Positions 26,266 through 36,513 are shown, numbered from the stretch's first letter. The stretch is 64,000 nucleotides of DNA from Deinococcus peraridilitoris DSM 19664 (GCF_000317835.1 NC_019793.1:1674001-1738000), one strand, 5' to 3'. Translations and numbers: made by a program. Notes: generated by a model not told the origin, from the letters alone.

Positions 26266-26319
26266 GGCGTTGCGCAGCGTGGTCACGGGGTTGGCGTTGC
26301 GCAGCGTGGTCACGGGGTT
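26266..26319 (+). repeat. Perfect 27-bp tandem duplication
   Basis: Two head-to-tail copies (26266-26292 and 26293-26319) of a unit starting GGCGTTGCGCAGCG and ending GGGGTT, immediately before the start of the GGDEF-EAL gene. A smaller tandem TGAATCCTTCA sits at 26134-26155. Confidence 0.9.
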
Positions 26320-26330
26320 AAGGTGAAAGG

Positions 26331-28135
26331 GTGAAGCACGTGCGCCCCCCAGACGAGCAGCTACGCCTCGCAGCGCTCCACCGGTACCACGTTCTCGACA
26401 CCCCACCTGAAGCGGCGTTCGACCGCATCACCCGCCTCGTGAAACGCCTGCTGGACGTCCCCATCGTCATCATCAACTTCATCGCCGCAAAACGAGCGTG
26501 GCTGAAGTCCAGCGAGGGCACCAACATCCACGAAATGGACCGCGATAGTGTCTGCTGCGCCGAAACCGTCATGCAGCAGAAAGTGTTCGTGGTGGATGAC
26601 CTTCACGCCACCCCTCGCTTCCTCGACGACCCGATGGTGAAATTCGAAGGGGCCCGTTCGTACGCCGGCGCGCCCCTCACCACCCCGGACGGCTTCAGCA
26701 TCGGTACCCTCGCGGTGTACGACCGCGCGCCACGCCAATTCACCCCGGAAGAGCAAAGGCTGCTCGCGGACCTCGCCGCGATCGTGATAGACGAGCTGGA
26801 GTTACGCCTGATGATCCAGCACTGGCGTGACGCACAGCAGCACACTGAACACCTCGCTCACCATGACGCGCTGACGGGACTGCCCAACCGTCTGCGTTTC
26901 CTCGACCGTGCCGAGCAAGCCCTTCACCACGCCAGCCGGCATGGCTCGCCCGTCGGCATCATGATCGTGGACCTCGACGAGTTCAAGACGGTGAACGACT
27001 CCCTCGGGCACACCGTCGGGGACGAAGTCCTCAAAACCGTGGGCGAGCGGCTGTGCGGTGCCCTGCGTGAGGATGACACCGTCGCGCGCTTCGGCGGGGA
27101 TGAGTTCGTGGTCCTGCTGCCCGAACTGCACGATACCCTCGACGCGGCACGCGTGGCGCACAAACTTTACGAGGCACTGAGGGAGCCCGTTCAAGTGGAC
27201 GGTCACGCTCTTGAGGTGACGTGCAGTACCGGCATCAGTGTGTATCCCACGGACGGTCAGGACGCGCAGACTCTGCTGCGCGCGGCAGACACTGCCATGT
27301 ATCAAGCGAAAGCCACCGGCAAAGGGCACTACCGTTTCTGCGAGGAAGCCATGATGCGCGCGGCGCAGGAGAAACTCCAGTTGCGCAGCCGCCTGGCCCG
27401 TGCGGTGGAGCAGCAGGAATTCATCTTGCACTACCAGCCGCAGGTGAAGCTGCGCACCGGAGAAATCGGCGGTCTGGAAGCATTGCTGCGCTGGCCTCAA
27501 AAAGATGGGACGGTTATTTCCCCCTTCAGTTCATTCCGTTGGCGGAGGAGAGCGGTCTCATCGTGCCGCTCGGCGAGTGGGTGCTGCGTGAAGCTTGTGC
27601 GCAGCTCGCTCGGTGGCGTGAGCGGGGGAAGCGGGAGTGGTGCGTGTCGGTGAACGTCTCCGCACGCCAATGGGAACACTCGAACTTCCTCCCAACCGTC
27701 AGGCAGGTGCTGCTGGACACCGGACTGCCACCCTCCTGCCTGATCCTGGAGGCCACGGAAAGCGTGCTCCTTCGGGACCCGCAGGGCGTGCGGTCACAGA
27801 CGCAGGAGCTCGCCACGCTGGGTGTTCAGTTGGCCGTGGATGATTACGGGACGGGGTACTCGAACCTCAGCCAGTTGCGCCACATCAGCGTCGATCAGCT
27901 GAAGCTCGACCGTTCGTTCGTGCAGCCCCTGCCCGGCGGGAGCACAGAGAAGGCGCTCGTTCGCTCCTCAATCACGCTCGCTCATGGGCTGGACGCGCAG
28001 GTGGTGGGCGAGGGCATCGAAACGGAGGAGCAACTCCGGGTACTGCGCGAGCTGGAATGCGATGTCGGGCAGGGGTACCTGCTCGGTCGGCCGGTACCGC
28101 CTGATGGTATCGAAAGCCAGTACATCAGGACTTGA
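26331..28135 (+). pseudogene. GAF-GGDEF-EAL c-di-GMP enzyme, one frameshift
   Basis: N-terminal GAF domain (about 20-165), GGDEF domain with intact RFGGDEFVVLLPEL and EAL domain (EALLRW, DDYGTGYSNLSQL, KLDRSF, GEGIETEEQL). The frame changes inside the EAL domain at a C5 run near 27523-27527, between TVISP and LQFIPLAEESGLIV; one more C would restore a protein of about 602 residues. As given, the cyclase is complete and the phosphodiesterase truncated. GTG start at 26331. Confidence 0.85.
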
Positions 28136-28751
28136 TGCCTGAATCAGGCCGGACAGCAGCAACCTGAACAACGTTCGTTTCGAAGGCAGCCGACCGGGCA
28201 ACTTCATCACATGTCTCGACACGAAAACGAAGGGTTTTGCAACGACCGCGGGTGTGCGGTGAATACGGCGTTCTCGTGTTGCAAAAGTCAGTGACACGTC
28301 AGTGTTTCACCTTGAGGTGATTTTCCCGCGTTTTCGCGTGTACATCCGCTCATCAGCGTCGTGCCGCAACACCGTCCGGTCACGCCCGTCGAATCGACGC
28401 TTGAGCATCGGTGAACCGATCACACGCCGGCCAGACTCACCAGCCCACCACGCAGCATTGGAGTCGTGCAGCAGCCCACTCAGGCTACCCATTGGGCTTT
28501 GCTGTTGAAAGCCGTTCATCCCAGGTGGAAACCACCCTGCAACAGAGAGGCACCCCCATCATCCCGAACAAGCCGCCCAGGTCACAACCCAGACCTCCGC
28601 CCGGCTGGTTCCTGCTGAACGCTTGCCTGGAGTTCCAGGCCCATCAGGCGATCAGTGCGCAACCAATCCAACCACAAGACCCATCAATGCAACACCAAGA
28701 GCAACAATGTCTTAGCCCACAACGACGCAGGTTAGGATAAAAGACACCATC
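28136..28751. other. Gap with no supported gene
   Basis: About 600 bp between two signalling genes. Frames on both strands are short and poor in coding character; no repeat or terminator stands out. Confidence 0.4.
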
Positions 28752-29630
28752 ATGACGCTGTTGCCCAGCTCCTTCGACCCCTTGCTCGTCACGTGCTCCG
28801 TGGTCGTCGCCTGGCTCGCGTCCTACGCCACCCTCACCCTCGTCTCGCAAGTCCACACCCACAAAACCCGCACACCCCTCTGGATTGCCCTGGGCGCAGT
28901 CCTCCTCGGATTTGGCATCTGGTCGATGCACTTCATCGGCATGCTCGCCTTCCGCTTACCCGAAACCGTCACGTACGACGTGCCCGGAATGATCCTCTCA
29001 TGGTTGGCAGCTGTCCTGGCGTCCGGATACGCTCTCTTCATCGCCAGCCGGCCACAACCTACCCGCTTCACGTTCGGGCAAGGCGCACTGATCATGGGTG
29101 GCGCGATCAACGGCATGCATTTCCTCGGCATGCACGCCATGCACGTGAACGCCAGCGTTCAATACAATCCCGCGCTGGTCGCGCTGTCCATCCTGATTGC
29201 AGTGAGTGCCTCATGGGGCGCGTTGCAGCTGGCGCTTCACAAGGTCATCACAGGTGGAGACGATGCGCGTCCTGGGTGCCTTCCTGCTCGGCGTCGCGAT
29301 TGCCGGGATGCATTACGTCGCCATGCTTGCCGCGACGTTCCACGTTCACAGTGACGGCGTCAACGATGTCCTTCAAGGGCACTTCCTGAGCGTCCGCTCG
29401 CTCGGCTGGGGTGCAGCCCTCGTCGCTACGGTCGTGCTGATCGCTGGCATCTGGGCAGTGACCATCAACGAACGCGCCGCATTGATGGCCGCCCGGGAAG
29501 CGCATACAAAACGGCGGAACGAGGAACTCGAAGATCGCGTCGCGGCACGCACCCGTGAGCTTCACTATCAAACCCAGTTGCTGCAACGGCGCAATGAAGA
29601 GTTGCAAGCCGAAACTGATGCCCTCAAAGC

Positions 29631-30819
29631 CTCAGTACCCCACAACTTGGATTGAGTGGTGTGCTGGAGCGGGAAAAGGCTGCATGACAAGCGCCAAAAG
29701 TGTCAGGCAGTCACTCGTGTCCCAACGCAAAGAAGCGGAAAGAAGCTCCAGGCCGTACCTGACGAGGCTCACTGCACGGCGTCCGTGTTTTTTGCGTTTG
29801 ATGGGCCGCTGCTGGTGACACCACACGCCGACACGCAAACACCATGCCAAAGCCAGCGTGACTACCCCGAACAAGCGTTCCAGCCGATCCGGCCTGGTCA
29901 TGGCACTCGCCTCCAGGTCGAAGCCTCTGGATTTCTGAGTGCTGAAGGTACACTCCACGGTCCAGCGCAAACGATACACCGCCCGCGTCTCGTCGATCTT
30001 CAGGTCGGTCGCCAGGGCGAGCAGTTCCCCGGCGTCGGTGCGGGTGACGACCAGTTGCATGACGTTGCCGTACACATTCGCTTTTTCGAGCAGCGCGACC
30101 ACTTGTCCGGGCTGCACGTACCCCCAGCCCTCGTCGAGCCGCACGTCGTCGATCCGAGCGTCACCTCGGATGCGCAGGCAGCGTTTGATGCCGCGCCGCC
30201 TCAGAAACGTGAACCACGCCGCCCCGACGAACTCACGGTCGGCAACCAGAACACGCCACCGCTTCGCGGGCAAGACCTTGAGAAGTTGAGCGACCAAACG
30301 CTCACGCACTCCGGTGTCGCTGCTACCCCCGTGCGGCAAGGCCATCCACACGAGGGGCAAGGTGAAGCCTTCAAGCACTACGCCCAGCACAAGGAGGTTC
30401 AGGTCGGCTTCGCCGTGTTCCCAGTTCGTGCGGTCCATGGTCATGACCAGCTTCTCGTCGGGCAGCAGTGGCACGAGGAGCTTCAAGAAAACGTCGCGAT
30501 CGAGCTGAGGGTCGTGTAGGCAGCGCTCGACTCGGCGCAGCTTGCTGACGGCACCGACTGTGCCGGGCAGATGGAGGGCAAGCTGGGCGTGCTTGGTCGA
30601 GCGAGCTTGAATCAGGGCGGTGACGACGTCGGCGAGGCGTTGCAGGGTATCTCGGCGTAGGAATGGCAGATGGTGCTTGATGACCTCGCCGAGCTTGGTA
30701 GGATCAGCCAGAGCGGCTTCTTGGAGCGACACACTCCCTTGATGCCGCTCTTCTTGTGTCTACGCTGCGATCAAATCGCCCTTCAGGACGTTACCCGAAC
30801 CAAGTTGTGGGGTACTGAG
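29631..30819 (-). mobile_element. IS4-family insertion sequence, copy 2
   Basis: 1189 bp, same ends as copy 1, 9-bp duplication CCTCAAAGC at 29622-29630 and 30820-30828. Inserted between the coiled linker and the GAF-like part of the kinase gene. Confidence 0.95.
29632..30732 (-). CDS. IS4-family transposase, copy 2
   Basis: 366 residues, full length, clearly homologous to copy 1 throughout. Catalytic region MTMDRTNWEHGEADLN, VLVADREFVGAAW and LRWTVECTFSTQKSRGFDLE intact. Confidence 0.93.
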   Translation of the reverse strand: MSLQEAALADPTKLGEVIKHHLPFLRRDTLQRLADVVTALIQARSTKHAQLALHLPGTVGAVSKLRRVERCLHDPQLDRDVFLKLLVPLLPDEKLVMTMDRTNWEHGEADLNLLVLGVVLEGFTLPLVWMALPHGGSSDTGVRERLVAQLLKVLPAKRWRVLVADREFVGAAWFTFLRRRGIKRCLRIRGDARIDDVRLDEGWGYVQPGQVVALLEKANVYGNVMQLVVTRTDAGELLALATDLKIDETRAVYRLRWTVECTFSTQKSRGFDLEASAMTRPDRLERLFGVVTLALAWCLRVGVWCHQQRPIKRKKHGRRAVSLVRYGLELLSASLRWDTSDCLTLLALVMQPFPAPAHHSIQVVGY

Positions 30820-32312
30820 CCTCAAAGCCTTTGCTGTGTATACAGAAACTGTAGGCACGGCCAGTGAAACGCAAGAACTCGCTGCGGCGGCCATCGAGGC
30901 CCTGAAAACAGCCACTGCTGATGTTTATCTGGCGTACTTCCAGCATCGACGCTCCCACTGGGTGAAATGCGTGGAGTTCGGCCATCATCATTTGAGTCAG
31001 GAAGCGCATCACGCTTCGCTGCAGCAGGCAGTGGAAACCCATGATCCTGTGTTCGTCAATGCCGCAAGTGACAGAGCGGCGCACGCGGTACTGCCCGTGG
31101 TGGTGGCGGGCGAAGTGCGTGGGTATCTCCTGGCGGTGCCCGCGCAGGACACCTGGAGGGAACGTGAGCGAATGGTTCTCCAGGCAGTTGTTCGTGGTCT
31201 CGCCATCGCTGAGGAGCACGTGCACCTGATTCACCGTCTGCAGCAGCGTCAGTTGCAACTCACCCGCGCGAACGAAGAACTCGAAGCGTTCTCGTACACC
31301 GTCTCGCATGACTTACGCGCGCCCGTGCGTCACATCGCCAGTTTCGCGCAGCTGCTGCGTCGTGAGTTGCCTTCAGAGCTTTCCCTACGCGCTCAGAAGT
31401 CATTCGAGATGATTGATCAATCTGCAACGCAGATGCAGGTGTTGATCGATAAGCTGCTTGACCTCGCGCGACTTTCCCGGATGGAACTTCATCGGGAAAG
31501 CGTCAACCTGGACGATTTGGTTGCGCAGATCAGCGAGCAACTCACGCTCGCCCACCCGGAACGGCAGCTGGAGTGGCGCCTGCAACCGCTGGGTGAACAT
31601 TGGGGTGACGCGGGTCTGTTGCGGCAGGTGCTGGTAAATTTGCTGGGGAACGCTGTGAAGTACACCTCACGTGAAGCACTCGCCGTGATTGAGGTGTGGT
31701 GCGAACGAACCCGGCTGAAGTGGCAGTGTTCGTGCGGGACAACGGTGCTGGATTCGATCCTCGCTTTGCCGCGAAGCTGTTTGGGGTGTTTCAGCGGCTG
31801 CACACCCCCGAGGAGTTCGAAGGGACCGGTGTCGGCTTGGCGAACGTCAAACGGATCGTGGAGCGGCATGGCGGTCGGGTCTGGGCAGAAGGCGAAGTGG
31901 GCAAGGGCGCGATGTTCGCCTTTACGCTACCCAGACGGAAGAATGACCGTAACACGCAAGCTCAGCATCCGCCGGTGACGTTCGCTGATTCGTTCGCGGG
32001 GGAGGAGAAAGCGGGCAGTCAGGACTGAACGGCTTGATGTCACTCAACTTTTTGATGCGGAAGTGAGTGGGTTGTTCCTCCGGTTGTGGCGAGTTGTTGG
32101 CTTCAAGGCAACTGAGGGGCTGCGGCCAGATGGACAACCCGAAGTTCAGGTCGCCTGCTTCACGGTTTCTTGACGCGCCCTTCAACCTTTTTGAGCCACC
32201 ATGCTGAATCTGAACGGCTGGGCAACATTGTCGGCGTTCTGATTCACCACCAGTCTGAGATTAACCCGATTTTGCGCAGGTGGGAATAAGCCCAAAGATA
32301 GGGGGCACCACC

Positions 32313-32609
32313 ATGACAAACCGCAAAGTGTACACCGCCGAATTCAAACGAGATGCCGTCAACCTGGCCGAGTCCACCGGCAACGTCGCGGGCACAGCCC
32401 GAGACCTGGGGATCAGCGACTCCGTACTGCGAAAATGGATCAAAGCGGCCCAGCAGGGCATGCAAGCCTTTCCTGGGCAGGGCCGTCAGCACCTCACGCC
32501 GGAGCAGCAAGAGATCAAGCGGCTCCGACAGGAAAACGAAATCCTGCGGCAAGAACGGGAAATATTAAAAAAGGCGGCTGCCTGTCTTGGGCAGAACGGA
32601 CGCCCATGA
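32313..32609 (+). CDS. IS3 OrfA, tail altered by hairpin insertion
   Basis: Helix-turn-helix protein: VYTAEFKRDAVNLAESTGNV, ARDLGISDSVLRKWIKAA, then a leucine-zipper end RQENEILRQEREILKKAAA. The normal C-terminus FFAKESR is separated by 41 nt of hairpin unit R3, so the read-through tail is CLGQNGRP. The -1 slip site A6-G lies just before the unit. Confidence 0.85.
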   Translation: MTNRKVYTAEFKRDAVNLAESTGNVAGTARDLGISDSVLRKWIKAAQQGMQAFPGQGRQHLTPEQQEIKRLRQENEILRQEREILKKAAACLGQNGRP

Positions 32610-32623
32610 GGACGCCTGCCCGC
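32583..32623 (+). repeat. Hairpin unit R3 at the IS3 orfA/orfB junction
   Basis: 41 nt opening TGTCTTGGGCAGAACGG and closing GCCTGCCCGC, with GGGCAG/CTGCCC arms. Empty site is GCC-TTC (Ala-Phe). Confidence 0.85.
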
Positions 32624-32637
32624 TTCTTTGCCAAAGA

Positions 32638-33513
32638 AAGTCGCTGATCTTCGCGTTCATCCACGACAACCGACACGAGTTCCGCCTGGACATCTTGTGC
32701 CGAATGCTCGGGGTGGCGATCAGCGGATACTACACCTGGCGAGGAAGGCCAATCTCGCAACACCAGTTCCACGACGCAGCTCTCTCTTTGCGGATCAAAG
32801 CACTGCACGAGCAGTACAAGGGCCGCTACGGTGCTCCCCGCCTGCACATCGAACTCGCACAGGAGGGCCTGAAGTGCAGCAAGAAGCGCGTAGCTCGTCT
32901 GATGCGGACGGCTGGTCTGAGGGCCAAAGGCAAGCGCAAGCATGTCGTCACCACCGACAGCAATCACGAACTGGCTGTGGCAGAGAATCTACTGCAACGC
33001 GACTTCCAACCTCAGCAGCCTAACCAGGTCTGGGCTGGAGACATCACCTACATTCCCACCAAGGAAGGCTGGTTGTACCTGGCAGTCGTGCTGGACTTGT
33101 ACTCCAGGTTGATCGTGGGGTGGTCGATGAGCGACCGTATGCCTGCCGAGCTACCGGTGGCGGCCTTGCAGATGGCTGTCCAGCGCCGGTCACCGCCTCC
33201 AGGGCTGATTCATCACAGCGACAGGGGAAGTCAGTACGCCAGTGGGCTCTTCCAGGCTGAACTCCAGCAGATCGGAGCGCAAGCCAGCATGAGTCGGCAG
33301 GGAAATTGCTGGGACAATGCCTGCGTAGAGAGTTTTTTCGCCACCCTCAAGCGAGAGCTGCTAGATAGTGAGCCGTTTGAGTCACGAGAAGCAGCCAGGG
33401 CCGCCATCTTCTCGTACCTGGAAGTCTTCTACAACCGCCAGCGCCGTCATTCGACCCTTGGCCTTGGCTACTTGACACCACACCAGGCTGACTGCCATGC
33501 TCAAGCCGCTTAA
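32638..33513 (+). CDS. IS3 OrfB transposase (rve integrase core)
   Basis: HTH_21 region KALHEQYKGRYGAPRLHIEL, then the DDE core: WAGDITYIPTKEGWLYLAVV (Asp), LIHHSDRGSQYAS (Asp) and NCWDNACVESFFATLKRE (Glu). Catalytic part intact. The fused OrfAB made by -1 slippage can no longer be formed directly because the hairpin unit changes the frame by 41 nt; the start given is approximate. Confidence 0.85.
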   Translation, partial: KSLIFAFIHDNRHEFRLDILCRMLGVAISGYYTWRGRPISQHQFHDAALSLRIKALHEQYKGRYGAPRLHIELAQEGLKCSKKRVARLMRTAGLRAKGKRKHVVTTDSNHELAVAENLLQRDFQPQQPNQVWAGDITYIPTKEGWLYLAVVLDLYSRLIVGWSMSDRMPAELPVAALQMAVQRRSPPPGLIHHSDRGSQYASGLFQAELQQIGAQASMSRQGNCWDNACVESFFATLKRELLDSEPFESREAARAAIFSYLEVFYNRQRRHSTLGLGYLTPHQADCHAQAA

Positions 33514-33623
33514 CTTCCCCTACGTAAAACCGACCCAACCCCAGTCCTTCTGTTCGTGTGGCAAGAACAGCCTGGTGTTCCTTCAACTCGAACAACTTGA
33601 CGCAATCCGCCGTAGGCTACGGC

Positions 33624-33953
33624 ATGACCCAAACCTCCAGCGACCGGGTCGGCACCCGGCTGATGTTCGAAAATGACCGCATCCGTGTATGGGACTTGGT
33701 GCTCGCCCCAGGGGAAGCGCTTGAAGGGCATGTGCATCACCTGGACTTCTGCTTCATCGTCGTGCAGGGCGGGCACCTGCGTCATGTCCACCCAAGTGAC
33801 TCCGGACAGGATGTGGACGTGCACTACGCGTCTGATGATGTGGTGTTTCTCGAAGCAGGCGTGGGCCTGGTGCATCATCGGCTGGTGAACGTGGGAAACG
33901 AAGCGTACCGGAATGTTGTGGTTGAGCTGAAGGAGCGCCCCGGCAACGAATAG
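33624..33953 (+). CDS. Small cupin-domain protein
   Basis: 109 residues, one cupin barrel. Metal-ligand-like motif GHVHHLDFCFIVVQGG (motif 1) and VGLVHHRLVNVG (motif 2). Function not determined. Start at MTQTSSDRVG. Confidence 0.75.
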   Translation: MTQTSSDRVGTRLMFENDRIRVWDLVLAPGEALEGHVHHLDFCFIVVQGGHLRHVHPSDSGQDVDVHYASDDVVFLEAGVGLVHHRLVNVGNEAYRNVVVELKERPGNE

Positions 33954-34072
33954 GCCACATTCCCGCCCCCCGGGTCCTGCAGGTCAAGCCGGCAGGCTGC
34001 AGCGTGGAGACCCCCTGTGAACAAGCGTCCGCTGTCTGAGTGGCACGGGCAGTACTGGGTTAAGCTCACGGA

Positions 34073-34357
34073 ATGAGCGTGAAGGCAAGCGAACACCAGG
34101 TCCGCGTTCTGAAGGCCTTGCGTGCTGGTGGGCTGTTGGTCATGCACACCCGTGGAGAGCGCGGCCCGTACTACACCTTAGATGGTCGCTGGCTCAGCGT
34201 GACGCTGGTGAAAGGCCTGGAAGCAGCACGCTTAATCCAGCGTGAGGGCAGTTCAGGTCGGGTCGTCGCTTCCTACCAGCTCACGCCTGCAGGAGAGTCT
34301 GCCCTCGCAGAGTGGGAAGCAGTACGGCCGCCGTTGACCAGTGAAGAAAGACGCTGA
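34073..34357 (+). CDS. Winged-helix-like hypothetical protein
   Basis: 94 residues. Helix EHQVRVLKALRAGGLLVMH, then YYTLDGRWLSVTLVKGLEAA, RLIQREGSSGRVVASYQLTP and AGESALAEW follow the layout of a small MarR/PadR-like winged helix without a dimer domain. Possible DNA-binding protein; no operator seen. Confidence 0.6.
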   Translation: MSVKASEHQVRVLKALRAGGLLVMHTRGERGPYYTLDGRWLSVTLVKGLEAARLIQREGSSGRVVASYQLTPAGESALAEWEAVRPPLTSEERR

Positions 34358-34718
34358 ACAGCTGATCGTGAAGGATCCGAATGGACAGGCGAATGACCTG
34401 GCTTTCGCTGAGATCTCAGCACCACCGAGACACAGGGGAGTCGCGCGTGGCAATCGGAGGATGCAGTGTGTCCTTGATTTCGACGAGCTGCTGGCGCGCG
34501 GCTCGGATGGCGCGGCGTCGCCGATTAAGGCGGAGGTGCGCGAGTTCGCCAACGTGGAAGTCACGGAACTGCAACTTGACGCCGCGTGCTTGCCGCGCCT
34601 CGTCGCGCTCGCCCGCGTGCACTGGAGCTCCCAGGCCGGTAATGAGCTGAGCTTCCTCGCGTCCGAGACGTGGATCGTGGCGAACAAGCTCGCACGGCCG
34701 CGCACACCTACCGCGTGA
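34341..34718 (+). CDS. Possible hypothetical protein
   Basis: 125 residues overlapping the previous gene by 17 bp. The portion CVLDFDELLARGSD, VEVTELQLDAACLPRLVALARVHWSS looks helical and protein-like, but a competing minus-strand frame (34253-34960) spans it. Coding status doubtful; could be a fragment. Confidence 0.3.
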   Translation: MKKDAEQLIVKDPNGQANDLAFAEISAPPRHRGVARGNRRMQCVLDFDELLARGSDGAASPIKAEVREFANVEVTELQLDAACLPRLVALARVHWSSQAGNELSFLASETWIVANKLARPRTPTA

Positions 34719-35321
34719 AGTGTGCGCTGTTGCTCGCCCTCGCCGCCAGGCCGGGCGGAGAAGCCGAGCGCGTCACCCGGTATGAAGCGCACCTTGAACG
34801 AGTGCCATACAAGGCGCTGCACGAACTCGAGGCAGCGGGGACAAACGCGGAGGCAAAGCGGCGCCCCTGGCCCGCCTCGCAGTACACGGCGAGACCGAGG
34901 CGTGAAGGCCGAGGCCGAAATGTTCGGAGCATGCGAGAAGCTGAGACAGTGCGCCAGCAACTTGCTGCCACACGAACGCCCTCAGTGACTGAAGCGTGAC
35001 ACCATGTGCTGCGCCCGCATCACGGCGATGAGTGGAGCGTCCGCTAAATTCCGGTTAACGAGCAAGCACTTGGGAGGCAGCCGAGGCGCGATCCAGAAGG
35101 TACATCGGAACTCCTGAACCACGGCCGCAGGGAGCTGTAAGTACTTCACACTCGGATGCTCGTCAGGCCACGCAGGCTCCACTCATTCCCGCAGCCTAAG
35201 CAGTGCGCCATCACATACCGCTCCAGGGTCACGTCCGGCTTCACCTGGAATTGCGTGACACTGAGATCCGGGTGCTGGCTTCCAGGGGTCATTGAAGTAC
35301 TCACCACACATCTGGCCCGGC
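34719..35321. other. Gap with a possible small leftward gene
   Basis: A segment in another frame at about 34723-34860 (RVTRYEAHLERVPYKALHEL) resembles the end of hypothetical proteins and may be debris. On the minus strand 35182-34982 a 66-codon frame (HPSVKYLQLPAAVVQEFRC, CLLVNRNLADAPLIAVMRAQ) may be a small gene. Nothing else is supported. Confidence 0.3.
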
Positions 35322-35948
35322 TCATCTGCCTCCCCCAGCATCCGAGCTACCCGACTCAAACTGACGTGTCGAGATGCACCGCAACATGGCGGTCATCACT
35401 TCGACAGCCTGGGCGTTCGTAAGTCGCTGAGCGCGCACCAGGGACTGCCAGGTCTGAAAGGCCATCGCATGCTGGAGAGCAGCGGTCACGAGCACCTGCG
35501 GCCTGAATGGTTCGAGCACGGTGTCCGTCGCGGCCTGCCAGTACCGGATGTGGTTCTGCGTCGCTGATACTTCCCACATGACGGGCTTGAGGGATGCGTC
35601 GCGCAACGCCAGGGTCATCATGTGCTCTGTGGCTTGGTGATAGTCGTACGTGTCGGTGAGGGCGAGACGAGCGCGTTCGAGGGGATCTGGGATTGTGGCC
35701 CATGTTCGGTAGTCCGGTGGTGGGTGGGCTGCGTGGAAGTGCTGTGTGCACGCTTCGAAGATGGCTTTTTCGTCTGGGAAGTGTTCGTAGACGGTGGCTC
35801 GGCGTACGCCAGCTTTTTCGGCGATGGCGCTGACGGTGGTCTGCGCGGGTCCGAGTGTGCCGTGCAGATCAACGGTGGCTTGTACGATTCGGTTTCGTGT
35901 TTCTGCGGTGCGTTGTGCGCGTTGCTTCTGCTGGTATTTGCGGGTCAT
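35322..35948 (-). CDS. TetR-family transcriptional regulator
   Basis: 208 residues. N-terminal DNA-binding domain: TRNRIVQATVDLHGTLGPAQ, TTVSAIAEKAGVRRATVYEHFPDEKAIFEAC is the classic TetR helix-turn-helix. The C-terminal ligand domain is not assignable. Divergent from a cupin gene with a perfect palindrome between them, so it probably represses both. Confidence 0.92.
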   Translation of the reverse strand: MTRKYQQKQRAQRTAETRNRIVQATVDLHGTLGPAQTTVSAIAEKAGVRRATVYEHFPDEKAIFEACTQHFHAAHPPPDYRTWATIPDPLERARLALTDTYDYHQATEHMMTLALRDASLKPVMWEVSATQNHIRYWQAATDTVLEPFRPQVLVTAALQHAMAFQTWQSLVRAQRLTNAQAVEVMTAMLRCISTRQFESGSSDAGGGR

Positions 35949-36003
35949 TTCACTGACGGGAGTGTACAGTGAAAATTGACTTTTTTCCTGAGGGCCATTA
36001 CAG

Positions 36004-36037
36004 TAATTTCAACGTACAAACCTGTACGTTGAAATTA
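36004..36037. promoter_or_regulatory. Perfect palindromic operator, probable TetR site
   Basis: 15-bp arms, TAATTTCAACGTACA and its exact complement, with a 4-bp spacer AACC. Lies between the divergent tetR and cupin genes, 36 bp before the cupin ATG. A related half site (TGTACAGTGAAAATT) sits at 35965-35979 near the tetR start. Confidence 0.85.
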
Positions 36038-36072
36038 GATTCCGAACCCACGCCAGAAAGGAAGTCCCCTGC

Positions 36073-36513
36073 ATGCTGACCGCCGACCTCAACCAGCTTG
36101 ACAACTACCGCGTCTGGTTCGACCGCAATCCGGACGCGCTGATCGCCTCCAGCTTTCCCATTCACTCCGCTGTAGGCGCTCGAAGCACGGCCGTCGTCTA
36201 CATGGAGTTCGACCCTGACTTCCTCCTGGAGCGTCACACCGATAGCGCCGAAGAAATCGTGCTGGTCCTCGAAGGCACCTTGCAGGGCACCATTGGGAAC
36301 GAGCAAGCCGAGCTCACCACAGGACAGCTGGTCGTGATTCCAGCCATGGTCCCACACAGCTTCCACAACACGTCAAACACAACCGCGCGTGCCGTTGGGT
36401 TCTTCTCCAGCGCCACCGTCATCAGCACCTTCGACTCGCCCGTCCAGCCCATCAGCCGTCGGGTGCTCGTCACACCCACTTCAGCTGAAGAGCCCGACCC
36501 TGCGCTCGCATAA
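36073..36513 (+). CDS. Cupin-domain protein under TetR operator
   Basis: 146 residues with a cupin barrel: ERHTDSAEEIVLVLEGTLQG (motif 1) and QLVVIPAMVPHSFHNTSN (motif 2). Probably binds a metal and a small ligand. Shine-Dalgarno AAAGGAAG. Its operator suggests it deals with the TetR inducer, perhaps as a detoxifying or quercetinase-like enzyme; inference. Confidence 0.85.
   Translation: MLTADLNQLDNYRVWFDRNPDALIASSFPIHSAVGARSTAVVYMEFDPDFLLERHTDSAEEIVLVLEGTLQGTIGNEQAELTTGQLVVIPAMVPHSFHNTSNTTARAVGFFSSATVISTFDSPVQPISRRVLVTPTSAEEPDPALA

Larger units (their letters stand above)
28752..32028 (+). pseudogene. MHYT-domain sensor histidine kinase, split by IS4 and two frameshifts
   Basis: N-terminal MHYT membrane sensor: WSMHFIGMLAF, NGMHFLGMHAMHV and AGMHYVAMLAATF, each with Met-His pairs that in this family are proposed to bind copper or gases. 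A coiled linker leads into a GAF-like part and a kinase: SYTVSHDLRAPVRH (H box), LLGNAVKYT (N box), DNGAGFD and [13 protein letters not shown] (G boxes). Breaks: +1 near 29250, a complete IS4 at 29631-30819, and another shift near 31700. Removing the IS and one 9-bp duplication keeps the frame. Confidence 0.88.
32256..33543 (+). mobile_element. IS3-family insertion sequence
   Basis: 1288 bp with imperfect inverted ends (left TGAGATTAACCCGATTTTG, right complement TGGGGTTGGGTCGGTTTTA) and a 3-bp duplication GTC at 32253-32255 and 33544-33546. Carries orfA and orfB with an A6-G slip site between them, and a hairpin unit just after it. Confidence 0.88.

Noticed and set aside
26134..26319. CRISPR array
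   Set aside because: Only two tandem copies with no spacers; no cas genes in the window.
34253..34960. 235-codon minus-strand frame
   Set aside because: Ser/Arg/Pro-rich with no fold-like pattern and opposite a better small gene; left out.
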